Positions 19,890-28,035 of a DNA stretch of 36,799 nt are shown piece after piece. Positions within the stretch are counted from its first letter, which is position 1. Each line of letters starts with the position of its first letter. The position numbers and the translations under genes are program-made. Source of the stretch: Pseudomonadota bacterium (GTDB lineage: Bacteria > Bdellovibrionota > UBA1018 > CAIMNF01). The stretch spans positions 1 to 36,799 of the forward strand of contig JAIXOQ010000021.1 in the NCBI GenBank assembly GCA_027486675.1, written 5' to 3'. Below the pieces are notes generated by a model, which worked only from the letters and a program-made list of their open reading frames with translations, did no database searches and was not told where the DNA came from.

Positions 19890-20894
19890 ATGAAGAGATT
19901 TCGCGTACACACCGAGGATTTGAATGCATACGGCTTCTGGGTAATGACTGAAGGGTTGGATACATCCGACTTTGAGCAAAACCCAATATGCCTATACAAT
20001 CACATCCAGGCATGGCGCGGCACCGAAGATGAGATATTGCCGATTGCGATTTGGGAAGATTTGAAAAAGGAAGGTGGGACCATGAGCGCCGTTCCGAAGT
20101 TTGATATGGATGATGAATTCGCCGCTAAGATTGCCAACAAGGTTGAAAAGGGCTATTTGCGGGCTTGCAGTATCGGTATCAGTATTTTGGAATGGAGTGA
20201 AGACCCCGCTAACCTTAAGCCAGGACAAACACGTCCAACGGTTGTAAAATCAAGGCTTCGCGAAATCTCAATCTGTGATATTCCGGCGAACAAAAACGCA
20301 GTGACGTTTTACGACCAATCCGGTGATATAATCAATTTAAGTGACAATGCCTCCCTGGAGAAACTTCCGGTACTCAAACTAACTCAGTCTAATTCCATGA
20401 AAGAACTTGAAATCCTGGCGCTTAGCCTTGGCATTCGCAATGATGCATCCTTATCTGATATTCAGGAAAAAATTGCTGATAACAAAGCAAAGGCAGCAGA
20501 AAACGACCTTTTAAAGGCCGAATTGAAACTGATTAAGGACCAGGCCAAGCAGGTGCAACTTGCAGAATCCAAAAGCCTGCTGGATGCAGCGCTTACCGAA
20601 CAACGGATTAACGCTGATCAGCGCGCGCAATTCGAAAAGTTGTTTGAGTCCAATCATGATGCTGCCAAAGTGGCATTGGCATCCATTCCAAAGCCGGTTT
20701 CTCCGCTCAATTTCATTGCGCCTCAAGGCGGTCCAAATGACGGCAAATTTACCTACCAGGGTAAAACCTTCAGCCAATTGAGCAAAGAAGATCCTGCTAT
20801 GCTGGAAATGCTTCGCAACAACGATATGGCAACCTTCAGCGCCTTGTACAAGGCTGAATTTGGCCGCGAGTACAAAGTCACCGATAAGTCTTAG
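19890..20894 (+). CDS. Prohead protease fused to scaffold domain (Mu gpI-like)
   Basis: This 334-residue protein has an N-terminal prohead serine protease of the U35/HK97 type: the His of LYNHIQAW (H38), Ser of LRACSIGIS (S94), and the conserved strand LREISICDIPANKNA. Residues ~170-245 are a charged coiled coil, and the C-terminus (KFTYQGKTFSQLSKEDPAML) resembles Mu-type scaffold tails. It guides capsid assembly and then processes itself and scaffold. In Mu the scaffold Z is translated from an internal start within I; an ATG at 20397 (M170, MKELEILALSLG) at the domain border could do the same here. Confidence 0.88.
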   Translation: MKRFRVHTEDLNAYGFWVMTEGLDTSDFEQNPICLYNHIQAWRGTEDEILPIAIWEDLKKEGGTMSAVPKFDMDDEFAAKIANKVEKGYLRACSIGISILEWSEDPANLKPGQTRPTVVKSRLREISICDIPANKNAVTFYDQSGDIINLSDNASLEKLPVLKLTQSNSMKELEILALSLGIRNDASLSDIQEKIADNKAKAAENDLLKAELKLIKDQAKQVQLAESKSLLDAALTEQRINADQRAQFEKLFESNHDAAKVALASIPKPVSPLNFIAPQGGPNDGKFTYQGKTFSQLSKEDPAMLEMLRNNDMATFSALYKAEFGREYKVTDKS

Positions 20895-20943
20895 TCGGTT
20901 ATCAATCATAAATTACTTCATCAGCAATATCAATATAAAAGCA

Positions 20944-21843
20944 ATGGCTGTAAATAAAGAATTGTGGCGGCCCGACATCATTGAGGCCCTTTTCAAATCG
21001 AATGTGTGGATGAACCGCTCATTCAATGCGGACGAATATGTGGTAGGTGCCCGCATCGTACACATCCCGCAGGCGGGAGCGCCCAGCAATGTTGAACGCA
21101 ACCGCGTCAATTTGCCAGCGCCAATCGTGAAACGCGGCGATACCGATATCACCTATGTGCTGGATGAATATACCAGCGACCCACGCTTGATCACGGACAT
21201 CGAAAAAAAGGAGTTGTCGTATGATAAGCGTCAATCAGTGATCCGTGACGACACTGGAATTATGATGCAGGTATCGGGCGATAATATGTTGTATAACTGG
21301 GCGAAAAACGTCCCCTCCACCTATAAAGTGGTTACAACTGGTACATCCGCTACGGGTACTGCTCCAGGTGCCACTGGAAACCGCAAAATTGTCACAGAAG
21401 CCGATATCCGCACCGCTCAGACCCAGCTCAATAAATTGAACGTGCCCAAAGATGGTCGCGTAATGATTTTGCCTTCAGAGTTCCTGAACCAGTTGATGAG
21501 CGATAATAACCTGAAGTATGCTTTTCAACAGGTTGTAAACTTGCGGGAAGGTAGTGTAGGACGCTTGTGGGGATTCGATTTGTATGAGCGCTCTACCGTG
21601 CTGATTGAAACCACCGGTGGTACACTCAAACTGCCAGAAGCTGCATCTGCAACAGATGACAATGAGTGTGCGATATTCTACCAGGAAAACATGGTTGAGC
21701 GTGCATTGGGCGAGGTGAACATGTTCGACAACCCCGGCAAGGCGGAATACTATGGCGACATTATATCCTTCCTGGTGCGCTTGGGCGGTCGTAATCGCCG
21801 CGCCGACAACGTGGGTGTAGGCCTCATTTGTGCGCGTCCATAA
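20944..21843 (+). CDS. Major capsid protein
   Basis: This 299-residue protein lies directly after the protease/scaffold gene. Its N-terminus (ELWRPDIIEALFKSNVWMNR) and the run VGARIVHIPQAG, DEYTSDPRLITDIEKKELSY, RVMILPSEFLNQLMSDNNLK, GRLWGFDLYERS are of the kind found in HK97-fold capsids of Bacteroidota Mu-like phages. Length is near Mu gpT (305). The start at 20944 follows an A-rich leader; the longer frame from 20860 overlaps the protease gene. Confidence 0.85.
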   Translation: MAVNKELWRPDIIEALFKSNVWMNRSFNADEYVVGARIVHIPQAGAPSNVERNRVNLPAPIVKRGDTDITYVLDEYTSDPRLITDIEKKELSYDKRQSVIRDDTGIMMQVSGDNMLYNWAKNVPSTYKVVTTGTSATGTAPGATGNRKIVTEADIRTAQTQLNKLNVPKDGRVMILPSEFLNQLMSDNNLKYAFQQVVNLREGSVGRLWGFDLYERSTVLIETTGGTLKLPEAASATDDNECAIFYQENMVERALGEVNMFDNPGKAEYYGDIISFLVRLGGRNRRADNVGVGLICARP

Positions 21844-21905
21844 TAGGTATTTGAAGTTCGTACCTGGTTAAAAAACAAATCATTTCACAGTAAAAAACTG
21901 CCATT

Positions 21906-22238
21906 ATGAACGGCGTTAAATATCCATTTGGCAAGGCTGAAGTTCAGTCTATTGCACCCGCAGCAACGATTGCAGTTGCAGTTTCTGACCAACTGTCTTA
22001 CGTCAAAATCAATGCAGTTTTGACGGCTGCAACCACAATCAATATCACCCCGACCGGCGTGTTGGATGGAGCCCTGTTGTTCGTGGAGGTTCCATGTACA
22101 ACTGCTTACGATGTAACGTTTGGCAGCACCTATGTAACCAGCACTGGTGTGACTGGAACGGCAAGCAAAACCAAAGTCGCATCTTTCATCTATGTCAACG
22201 GTAAGTACGTTCAAACTGCGGTAAACACCATCAACTAA
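21906..22238 (+). CDS. Small beta-rich structural protein, possible head decoration
   Basis: This 110-residue product is Ala/Thr/Val-rich and predicted mostly beta (VAVSDQLSYVKINAVLTAAT, TINITPTGV, SFIYVNGKYVQTAVNT). It directly follows the capsid gene, where many phages encode decoration or head-fibre proteins. No specific family is recognised. Confidence 0.6.
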   Translation: MNGVKYPFGKAEVQSIAPAATIAVAVSDQLSYVKINAVLTAATTINITPTGVLDGALLFVEVPCTTAYDVTFGSTYVTSTGVTGTASKTKVASFIYVNGKYVQTAVNTIN

Positions 22239-22239
22239 A

Positions 22240-22473
22240 ATGGCACAGGCGACTGTCTCAAACCTGACTGAGCGTGAATTGCTCATCCTCTTGAATGATA
22301 AGGTGGATCGGTTGGAGATGGAAGTCCAGGCGAATCGGGCAACTGCTGACAAGATCAATCAACTTGAAATCCGGCTTATGAAGCAGGAAGTTACCTTCAA
22401 GATTTGGGGTACGGTGATTGGGTTTGTAGCTGGTGTGGGTGGAAGTGTAATCAGTCAAATCATAAAATTATAA
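22240..22473 (+). CDS. Small coiled-coil membrane protein, XhlA-like holin candidate
   Basis: This 77-residue protein has a heptad-rich segment (LNDKVDRLEMEVQANRATAD, INQLEIRLMKQEV) followed by one C-terminal membrane helix (IWGTVIGFVAGVGGSVISQI). This is the plan of XhlA/haemolysin-type phage proteins that assist holins. It starts one base after the previous stop. A role in lysis is inferred. Confidence 0.6.
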   Translation: MAQATVSNLTERELLILLNDKVDRLEMEVQANRATADKINQLEIRLMKQEVTFKIWGTVIGFVAGVGGSVISQIIKL

Positions 22474-22769
22474 TGAAAAACTGGAATAACGTTTTTGACA
22501 ATTATCCGGATGTCGATCAAATCTACATCGTTGATGATATGCCATTTCTCCGCGCCGATCAGGCACAAGCGCACGGTGCTGCCACTGGCAAACCAGTAGA
22601 GCCTGTGTCCCGATTTGTTCAGGATCTTGCTACCGATGACCTGTCTGAGGCCGAAAAAGATGCTGCAGATGAGAAGGCTGCTGCTGAAAAGGCTGCTGCT
22701 GATATAGATGCCTCAGTCCTGTCTAATACAGCTACAGTACCTGCCAAAAAGAAATCCGCTAAGAAATAA
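22473..22769 (+). CDS. Small hypothetical protein with Ala/Lys-rich tail
   Basis: This 98-residue product starts MKNWNNVFDNYPDVDQIYIV and continues DDMPFLRADQAQAHG; residues ~55-80 are an acidic Ala-rich helix (DLSEAEKDAADEKAAAEKAA) and the end is basic (PAKKKSAKK). It is probably cytoplasmic. The ATG overlaps the previous stop. The function is unknown; gene order places it with capsid-proximal accessory genes. Confidence 0.65.
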   Translation: MKNWNNVFDNYPDVDQIYIVDDMPFLRADQAQAHGAATGKPVEPVSRFVQDLATDDLSEAEKDAADEKAAAEKAAADIDASVLSNTATVPAKKKSAKK

Positions 22770-22806
22770 GCGGTTAAATATTCACCTGTTCAAACTTACA
22801 CCAACC

Positions 22807-23322
22807 ATGAACAAGCAATTTGCCTTGTACCCCAAGATCGCCATTTTGGTGATTCTTATGGGCTTGCTCGCCCAAAAAATCTATATCGCATTTAGCGATT
22901 ATAAATCCGGCCAAAAAACTGAAATGGTGAAAACCATTGATGGATATCCAATGGCCACCACCGATACCCAAACCGCAGCTGTTGCGCATCCTGATGAAAC
23001 CACTCCGGTTCAAGGTGATAGCAAGCATGCTATTGCACCGAATTCAAAAGCGGCCCCGAATACCTTTAAGAATACGGAGTGGCGCGCATTGAATGCCCAG
23101 GTCCCTGATTCGACTGACACGGGTGATTCATCTACATCAGGCCTAAGTGCGATTGATTTTATCAGACAAAACTTCGTTACCCTTATTTGGGCATTAGTTG
23201 CGCTGGTAGAAGTAATTGTGCGGCTTACGCCAACTCAAAAAGACAATTCGATCCTGTCATTCATTACCGAATGGCTTACCAAGTTGCTTCCGAACCGACG
23301 CGCGGGTGGTGGTACGTTTTAG
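22807..23322 (+). CDS. Two-helix membrane protein, holin-like candidate
   Basis: This 171-residue protein has an N-terminal membrane segment (KIAILVILMGLLAQKIYIAF), a long polar Thr/Ala-rich middle, and a second hydrophobic segment near residues 130-150 (FVTLIWALVALVEVIVRL), then a basic C-terminus. Two membrane helices next to the XhlA-like gene suggest part of a holin system. The long hydrophilic linker is unusual for a holin. The start at 22807 was chosen over the frame start at 22708, which overlaps the previous gene. Confidence 0.6.
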   Translation: MNKQFALYPKIAILVILMGLLAQKIYIAFSDYKSGQKTEMVKTIDGYPMATTDTQTAAVAHPDETTPVQGDSKHAIAPNSKAAPNTFKNTEWRALNAQVPDSTDTGDSSTSGLSAIDFIRQNFVTLIWALVALVEVIVRLTPTQKDNSILSFITEWLTKLLPNRRAGGGTF

Positions 23323-23379
23323 GACGTACCATTTACCCCTCGGACTTCATCATAGTTAATCATTTAAAAATCGGGAAAA

Positions 23380-24561
23380 ATGGCACTGCCAAACGTATCG
23401 ATACAACTTACCAACGGGGGCTTGGGTCAAATCGCGGCGAATGAAGACGGCGTGGTTGGCATGGTGCTAAATGGCGTGGCTGCAACTTCCTTGGCTTTAG
23501 GCACCTCTAAACAGGGGTTTAGCCTGCAAGAGTTTGTGGATGTCGGGATTAATCCAGCTTATGACACTACAAACACCGTGAAAGTTTACCGCCAAATCAA
23601 AGAGTTCTATGACGAGGCCGGTGAAGGCGCGGAACTTTGGATCATGTTGGTAAGCCAGGCAACGAACATCAATAGTATTCTGGACAAAACCCAAAATTTT
23701 GCCAAGAAGTTATTGACCGATGCGGGTGGCCGAATTCGTTTGCTTGCCGTTTCCCGTAATCCAGCCGGTGGCTATACTCCAAGTACAACTGCGAACCAAA
23801 TTGATTTGGATGTGATCAATGCTATCACAACCGGACAAGCACTTGCAGATGACATGCTTGCTGCATTTACACCTGTTCGATTTCTTATTGAAGGTTACGC
23901 TTATACTAATACCACTGCTGGGCTTGTGAACCTTCGCACCCTGACAAAGCCAAACGTGGCTGTGCTCATTGGTAACAGCGAAAGCGGAGCGCGATCGGCG
24001 ATTGGGCTTTTGCTTGGCCGATTGGCGGCGATCCCGGTGCAGCGTAATCCAGGTCGTGTGAAAGATGGCTCTTTGGCGATCACTGCGGCATACCTGGGCA
24101 CCTCAACCTTAGAGTCCGTTGAAAGTCAGGCTACGGCATTGGATACCAATGGTTTCATTACCCTACGTCGGTTCCCTGGTCGCGCTGGTTATTACTTCAG
24201 CGATGATCCAACTGCGGATTTGGCTACTTCCGATTATAATGCACTTGCAAGGGGGCGTGTAATTGATAAGGCTGTACGCCTTGCCTATACCACCTTCGTA
24301 AATGAAATACAGGACGAGGTACTTATTGACAGTGCCGGAAAAATTGAAGTAAGCCGTGCAAAGTATTATCAAACGCTGATTCAGTCAGCAATTGATACTT
24401 CAATGACTGCAGAGGGTGAAATCAGTAGCGTAAATGTATTTGTAGATCCGCAGCAAAACGTATTATCAACTGGCAGAATTTGCGTGAATCTGGAAATCAT
24501 TCCGGTTGGATATGCAAAATCTATTTTAGTGAAACTCGGATTTAATAACCCCGCAAATTAA
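23380..24561 (+). CDS. Contractile tail sheath protein (DUF2586-like)
   Basis: This 393-residue protein begins MALPNVSIQLTNGGLGQIAA and has the sheath-type core (WIMLVSQATNINSILDKTQN, PNVAVLIGNSESGARSAIGL) and a C-terminal domain GFITLRRFPGRAGYYFSDDP, DKAVRLAYTTFVNEIQDEVL, INLEIIPVGYAKSI-like end. The pattern fits DUF2586, a sheath family of Bacteroidota phages. It shows that the virion has a contractile tail. The tube gene follows after 5 bp. Confidence 0.88.
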   Translation: MALPNVSIQLTNGGLGQIAANEDGVVGMVLNGVAATSLALGTSKQGFSLQEFVDVGINPAYDTTNTVKVYRQIKEFYDEAGEGAELWIMLVSQATNINSILDKTQNFAKKLLTDAGGRIRLLAVSRNPAGGYTPSTTANQIDLDVINAITTGQALADDMLAAFTPVRFLIEGYAYTNTTAGLVNLRTLTKPNVAVLIGNSESGARSAIGLLLGRLAAIPVQRNPGRVKDGSLAITAAYLGTSTLESVESQATALDTNGFITLRRFPGRAGYYFSDDPTADLATSDYNALARGRVIDKAVRLAYTTFVNEIQDEVLIDSAGKIEVSRAKYYQTLIQSAIDTSMTAEGEISSVNVFVDPQQNVLSTGRICVNLEIIPVGYAKSILVKLGFNNPAN

Positions 24562-24566
24562 AGGCA

Positions 24567-24986
24567 ATGGCATTCAACTCTAAACAATATCAGTTTTCCG
24601 ACGTGTCGGTAATTATCCTTGGCCGTAAGATTGAAGGTTTTCGGGGGGTTAAATACAAAGTATCCGTGGAAAAGGAGCCTTTGTTTGGCCGTGGCAAAAA
24701 AGCGCTCAGTATCCAATCGGGTAATGAGAAAATCGAAGGCGAATTAATGATGCTTCAAAGCGAAGTGATTGCCTTAACCACTGCCGTAAAAGCGGCCTTA
24801 CCAACGGGTAAATTAACGGATGTTTCATTTGATATCGTTGTTTCCTATGGTGATGGAACCACGGCTTCTACGGATATAATCCGCAGTGCCGAGTTCACTG
24901 ATTACGAAAAAGGCCTCCAAAACGGGGATAAGTTCATGGAGATTTCGATGCCGTTTTTGGCGCTAGATATCGACGAAAATAAATAG
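24567..24986 (+). CDS. Tail tube protein
   Basis: This 139-residue protein follows the sheath gene and has the beta-sandwich character of gp19/FII-type tubes: FSDVSVIILGRKIEGFRGVK, KALSIQSGNEKIEGELMM, VSFDIVVSYGDGTTASTDII, FMEISMPFLALDI. Sheath followed by tube is the standard order. It is followed by a terminator hairpin, allowing high-level expression of the genes upstream. Confidence 0.85.
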   Translation: MAFNSKQYQFSDVSVIILGRKIEGFRGVKYKVSVEKEPLFGRGKKALSIQSGNEKIEGELMMLQSEVIALTTAVKAALPTGKLTDVSFDIVVSYGDGTTASTDIIRSAEFTDYEKGLQNGDKFMEISMPFLALDIDENK

Positions 24987-25038
24987 GAAAGGGTGTGGCC
25001 TTTGGAGGGGCTATGGGTTAATTTTCATTTGTGTTTCA

Positions 25039-25070
25039 GGGGGCAGGCAAAAAACACCTGCTCCCTTTTT
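25039..25070 (+). terminator. Intrinsic terminator after the tail tube gene
   Basis: GGGGGCAGG (25039-25047) pairs with CCTGCTCCC (25057-25065), with one G-U, around a 9-base A-rich loop, followed by TTTTT. Being inside the late operon, it probably gives partial termination, so that sheath and tube are made in excess over chaperones and tape measure. Confidence 0.75.
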
Positions 25071-25083
25071 CAAAAAAAACAAT

Positions 25084-25626
25084 ATGGCGACGGTTCACAA
25101 AAATTCACAAGGCTCATTTGTAGTCGTTTTTTCGGACGAAACGACTGCAACATTTTCAAAGCCTTCTACAAAACACCTGGGCTTGGCCCTTACCATCATT
25201 CGAAAAGATACATTGGGGATTGCTGATGTATTGGTCGATAACTGCCTATTAAGCGGTGATAAAGATGAATTAAAGGCAAATTTGGCCTATGCGCGCCAAC
25301 TGTCTGATGTTGCAGATGATGTTTTTGGCAAGGTGAAAGCCACACTTACCTATGAACAAATTGATGGTCAGCCGGTGAGTAAAGTAACATTCGAAGATGG
25401 CCACTTCTTCGTACTCCGAAAATGCGATCGCGCAACGTACTCAACCAGTCGGGCCAAGCAACAGCAAAACCCACTTGCCGGACTCAAGCATATCATTTCG
25501 AATTGTCTCATTTTCGATTTGAATACGGTCACAGACTTACTTGAGGAGCCAGGCTATTTGCTTGGTTTTTCCGAAGTGGCGGATGAATACCTGAATGATA
25601 CTGGCAAGCGCCTGGGAAACTCATAG
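25084..25626 (+). CDS. Tail assembly chaperone (lambda G-like)
   Basis: This 180-residue protein lies between tube and tape measure. It starts MATVHKNSQGSFVVVFSDET and ends in GFSEVADEYLNDTGKRLGNS. The last codons contain G GGA AAC in phase, so some ribosomes shift to -1 and add the 54-residue extension described next. Such G/GT pairs coat the tape measure during tube polymerisation. The family call rests on position and the frameshift site. Confidence 0.78.
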   Translation: MATVHKNSQGSFVVVFSDETTATFSKPSTKHLGLALTIIRKDTLGIADVLVDNCLLSGDKDELKANLAYARQLSDVADDVFGKVKATLTYEQIDGQPVSKVTFEDGHFFVLRKCDRATYSTSRAKQQQNPLAGLKHIISNCLIFDLNTVTDLLEEPGYLLGFSEVADEYLNDTGKRLGNS

Positions 25627-25654
25627 ACGCTTCTGATGGCAGCCCGGAAGCGTC
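25614..25654 (+). promoter_or_regulatory. -1 programmed frameshift site of the tail chaperone
   Basis: The heptamer G GGA AAC lies at 25614-25620 in phase with the upstream frame, followed by a 5-nt spacer and the stem-loop GACGCTTC (25626-25633) / GAAGCGTC (25647-25654), 8 perfect pairs with a 13-base loop. It closely parallels the lambda G-T site (G GGA AAG). Confidence 0.85.
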
Positions 25655-25784
25655 GCCCATTGAATATTACAATACCATGTTGCAGTATTATTTGCACATA
25701 CCTGATCCCGATAGTTTGCCGGATGAGATATGGGCATTGAAAGTTAAGCAATTGGAACACATTCGAAAAAGCGAGCAACAATGA
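25620..25784 (+). CDS. -1 frame extension of the tail chaperone (lambda T-like)
   Basis: Starting at CTC 25620 after the slip, the frame runs 54 codons (LIDASDGSPEASPIEYYNTM, then LQYYLHIPDPDSLPDEIWAL, ending RKSEQQ) to TGA 25782-25784, which overlaps the tape-measure ATG at 25781. The fusion would be 233 residues. An in-frame ATG at 25678 exists but leaves only 35 residues. The short hydrophobic/acidic composition fits T-type extensions that bind the tape measure and tube. Confidence 0.75.
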   Translation, partial: LIDASDGSPEASPIEYYNTMLQYYLHIPDPDSLPDEIWALKVKQLEHIRKSEQQ

Positions 25785-27430
25785 GTGGATTCACCTATTT
25801 TATCAAAGCAGATGTACAAGGCCGTTCGAGTGTCGAACAGTTGGCAGGCGCAGCCGGTCAAGCCGATACTGCTTTGAACAAATTGGGTGCCGACGCGCAT
25901 GTTGCCGGTGCTGCTGCTGATAATGCTGGTCGGCGCGGATCTGAATCTTTTGGATCGTTTAAGTCCACCCTCATTGGTTTGCTTGCTCAAATCGGATTGG
26001 TAACAACGGCGATGGCCAGCATTAATACTGCGGTAGATACGAAGTCGCTGAACAACGCAATCATCTTTACTGGAGGCGAGCAAGGTGTTCAAAATCTGGC
26101 AAATGTGAACCAGGCAATTGCTGACCTTAAGTTGCCACAAAAGGAATCGCTGGAAGGTTTTAAAACACTTTCAGGTGGCCTTATGGGCACTGGTATAACA
26201 GCAGAGCAACAGATGGATATCTTTAAAGGTGTCTCTGAAGGTATGCTCGTTATGGGTGGCACTGCGGATGAAACGAAAGGAGCATTATTAGCCCTGTCGC
26301 AAATGGCCAGCAAGGGAACCGTATCGGCTGAAGAATTAAAGGGTCAGTTAGGTGAACGGCTACCAGGAGCATTTAATATCGCAGCCAAGGCAATGGGTGT
26401 AAGCCAGACGGCCCTTATGAAAATGATGGAACAGGGTGATCTGATGGCGAAGGACTTCTTGCCAAAGTTCGCGGCTGAACTTCATAAAACATTCGGACCC
26501 GGTGTGCAAGAGGCGCTTGATAGCCCCAGGGCAAAGTTCAACGAAATGAGCAATGCCATTTATAATCTAAAAAACACGTTGGGCAATGAGTTGATGCCAA
26601 CTGCCACTGGTTTGATAAGCAACTTTTTAATCCCTGCAGCAAAGTGGATTGGTGACAATATCAATGTGCTTGGCCTGCTTGCTGTTGGAATTGGTGGCGT
26701 TTGGGCGGCCTTGAAAATCTACGCTGCTGCTGTTGAAATATCGGCATTTGTTACGGGCGGATTTGCCACATCCATTACGGCTTTAACTGATGCATTTTAT
26801 GCAAATCCGATCGGTTTTACGATTGGTGCCATCGTGGCTCTAAGCGCGGTTGTCATTTATGCCTGGAACAAATTTGAAGGGTTTAGATCAACTGTAGTTG
26901 GTATCTGGAGTGTTATTCAAGAATTCGGAAGTATCATATACGACTATGCAATTGCGCCTCTTATGGCGCTGGGTAAAACACTGATCGGTGTATTTACATT
27001 CGATCCGACAATGATCGCACAGGGCATTGCTGACGGTGTGAAGGCTGTGGAAAACATTGCTAATTCAGCAAGCATTGGCGAGCGAATGGGTAGTGCATTC
27101 ACGAATGGTTGGAATAGTCAAATAGAAGGTCTTAAAGATCCACGTTCTGCATTTGAAAATGCGCGTGATGATCGGCAAGGCGCTTTGGCCAATGCAAAGT
27201 TTTCTAAGCCAGGGGCTTCTAAAGACCCAAATGCAGACAAGGCTAAGAAGATCTCTGATACAGTAGCCGGTGGTGGTCAAAAGAATATTACAATCAATGT
27301 AAATAAGTTGGTCGAGTCCATCACTTTGAACACTACCAACATGAAAGAAGGGGCGGATGAAATAACCGACATAATCACTAAAACGCTTCTTCAGGTGCTT
27401 AACTCCGCTAATCAGGTCCAGGTAAACTAA
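25781..27430 (+). CDS. Tape measure protein
   Basis: This 549-residue protein has a tape-measure domain in its first half (SLNNAIIFTGGEQGVQNLAN, GTVSAEELKGQLGERLPGAF, NIAAKAMGVSQTALMKMMEQ), the TIGR02675-type core. Two to three hydrophobic stretches follow in the middle (LGLLAVGIGGVWAALKIYAA; TIGAIVALSAVVIYAW), as usual for tape measures. The small size implies a short tail. Its ATG overlaps the stop of the chaperone extension, and its stop overlaps the next ATG. Confidence 0.9.
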   Translation: MSGFTYFIKADVQGRSSVEQLAGAAGQADTALNKLGADAHVAGAAADNAGRRGSESFGSFKSTLIGLLAQIGLVTTAMASINTAVDTKSLNNAIIFTGGEQGVQNLANVNQAIADLKLPQKESLEGFKTLSGGLMGTGITAEQQMDIFKGVSEGMLVMGGTADETKGALLALSQMASKGTVSAEELKGQLGERLPGAFNIAAKAMGVSQTALMKMMEQGDLMAKDFLPKFAAELHKTFGPGVQEALDSPRAKFNEMSNAIYNLKNTLGNELMPTATGLISNFLIPAAKWIGDNINVLGLLAVGIGGVWAALKIYAAAVEISAFVTGGFATSITALTDAFYANPIGFTIGAIVALSAVVIYAWNKFEGFRSTVVGIWSVIQEFGSIIYDYAIAPLMALGKTLIGVFTFDPTMIAQGIADGVKAVENIANSASIGERMGSAFTNGWNSQIEGLKDPRSAFENARDDRQGALANAKFSKPGASKDPNADKAKKISDTVAGGGQKNITINVNKLVESITLNTTNMKEGADEITDIITKTLLQVLNSANQVQVN

Positions 27431-28035
27431 TGGCAGCTCAATTCGACATATCATCTTTGTTTCGGCAGGCATTCGGCTTAGGCCGTGGTGTGCCTTATGA
27501 TGCAAGTCGAGTGAATCAGCAGGAGTTTACAAAAGCTCCCAAGTTTCCGGATGCTTTGTCTGGCGATAATTTAGAGGGTAATGAGTTTGTAAATGTTCGC
27601 AGCGCGATTTCGGCAAATCTGCCTACGGGTAAACCGATTTTTATGCCAGTCAAAATTGGCGATTTTGTTTTGCCCAACGAACCGTCGATCAGTTTTGTAT
27701 CGAGAAAGAACATTGTATCGACTCCATTGACCGGATCGACCAGGCGCGGAACGGTAAAGGAACTGATAAACATTGAAGATTGGGTGATTACCATTCGCGG
27801 TATTGCCATCAATTTTGACAGCAAAAACTTCTATCCGGAAGACCAGGTAAAAGGCTTAAATGACCTATACAATAAGAATGAAGCATTGCCTATCCAGTGT
27901 GCTTTGACAAGTCTTCTTGGTATTTATCGGGTTGTAATTCGTGAGTTTCAATTGCCGGAAATGGTGGGTATTCAACATGCACAGGCTTATCAGTTTGTGC
28001 TTGAAAGTGATGAAGATTTCATTTTGGAATTATAA
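27430..28035 (+). CDS. DUF6046-like baseplate or tail protein
   Basis: This 201-residue protein has a low-complexity N-terminus and a beta-rich core: IFMPVKIGDFVLPNEPSISF, VKELINIEDWVITIRGIAIN, NKNEALPIQCALTSLLGIYR, GIQHAQAYQFVLESDEDFIL. The layout resembles DUF6046 and the DNA-circularisation/LysM-type tail proteins placed between the tape measure and hub. It probably links tube to baseplate hub. Starts and stops overlap both neighbours. Confidence 0.65.
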   Translation: MAAQFDISSLFRQAFGLGRGVPYDASRVNQQEFTKAPKFPDALSGDNLEGNEFVNVRSAISANLPTGKPIFMPVKIGDFVLPNEPSISFVSRKNIVSTPLTGSTRRGTVKELINIEDWVITIRGIAINFDSKNFYPEDQVKGLNDLYNKNEALPIQCALTSLLGIYRVVIREFQLPEMVGIQHAQAYQFVLESDEDFILEL

